DNA of 31,758 bases from Bacteroidales bacterium UBA1208. GTDB lineage: Bacteria > Bacteroidota > Bacteroidia > Bacteroidales > P3. Both the position numbers and the translations under genes were made by a program. The stretch covers positions 1 through 31,758 of the forward strand of contig DBXQ01000073.1 in assembly GCA_002309955.1 (NCBI GenBank), in the 5' to 3' direction. Positions within the stretch are counted from its first letter, which is position 1. The number at the start of each line of letters is the position of its first letter. Shown here one piece after another: positions 31,598 through 31,758 of the stretch. Below the pieces are notes generated by a model. That model was not told the DNA's origin. It worked only from the letters and a program-made list of their open reading frames with translations, and searched no databases.

Positions 31598-31758
31598 ATG
31601 AAGAGAATCCTGTTGATGCTTCTCCTTCCGCTGGTTGCCTGGGGATGCACGAAGCCTGTGCCTGAGAGCCCTGTCGACCCGCCTGTGGTAGACACCATAA
31701 AGTACTATGAGCAATGCCTGTTCCGTCCCGGCGACTACGGCAGCACCAACTGGCGCAT
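31598..31758 (+). CDS. Lipoprotein, N-terminal part (3' end outside window)
   Basis: The frame opens at ATG 31598 and runs off the window after 53 complete codons. A short lipoprotein signal is clear: 'MKRILLMLLLPLVAWGC' with the lipid-carrying Cys at residue 16. It is followed by a Pro/Val-rich spacer ('TKPVPESPVDPPVVDTIKYY'), common in Bacteroidetes lipoproteins. Nothing further identifies the family. It is on the same strand as panC, 47 nt downstream. Confidence 0.75.
   Translation, partial: MKRILLMLLLPLVAWGCTKPVPESPVDPPVVDTIKYYEQCLFRPGDYGSTNWR

Noticed and set aside
1..31758. Search for tRNA genes, CRISPR arrays, riboswitches and replication origins.
   Set aside because: No T-loop-like GGTTCGAATCC context, no regularly spaced 25-40 nt direct repeats, and no recognisable riboswitch core or DnaA-box cluster seen by eye.

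Overview
The window is chromosomal DNA from a member of the Bacteroidales (phylum Bacteroidota). The evidence is the conserved ruvA-sprA gene pair, a protein with a type IX secretion (T9SS) C-terminal sorting domain, BspA-type leucine-rich repeats, a DUF4249-type protein, a fused DAHP synthase/chorismate mutase, and promoters of the Bacteroidetes TTTG-N19-TAnnTTTG type. I cannot assign a genus from sequence alone. I found no tRNA, rRNA or CRISPR array.

Layout. (1) 1-4 kb: the end of a DUF4249-like protein is followed 3 nt later by shikimate kinase (aroK). Converging on aroK is a minus-strand group: DAHP synthase/chorismate mutase, a small lipoprotein, and a radical SAM/SPASM enzyme. The last two match the uncharacterised Bacteroidetes 'rSAM/lipoprotein system'. 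(2) 3.8-5.7 kb: rplU-rpmA with a clear promoter and terminator, flanked by non-coding DNA that carries two repeat families. One is a MITE-like element of about 165 bp. The other is a set of 11-nt tandem units that fold into hairpins. (3) 5.7-10.8 kb: a low-GC accessory island. It holds a 732-aa T9SS cargo protein, an IS4-family insertion sequence decayed by deletion, frameshift and stop codons, a BspA-like gene truncated at that insertion, a third MITE-like copy, the tail of a lost gene, and duplicated terminator-like hairpins. (4) 10.8-11.5 kb: a solitary LiaF-like membrane protein. (5) 11.5-29.4 kb: a long minus-strand run. In transcription order it encodes an M64 peptidase, a beta-helix lipoprotein, ruvA, sprA (2384 aa), a TPR protein, a DedA protein, a 54-aa membrane protein, sufS, recN and an M23 peptidase. 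(6) 29.5-31.8 kb, plus strand: Sua5/YrdC-type threonylcarbamoyl-AMP synthase, a PF04020-type membrane protein, panC, and the start of a lipoprotein gene.

How the genes fit together. Chorismate supply (aroK, DAHP synthase/chorismate mutase), pantothenate synthesis (panC), Fe-S sulfur mobilisation (sufS), DNA repair (recN, ruvA), tRNA modification (Sua5) and ribosome assembly (rplU, rpmA) are core functions. SprA is the outer-membrane translocon of T9SS, and the 732-aa protein at 5.7-7.9 kb is a likely cargo. The most interesting material is the rSAM/lipoprotein pair, the two intergenic repeat families, and a sharp change in strand composition inside sprA. All family assignments come from reading the sequence; no database search was run.
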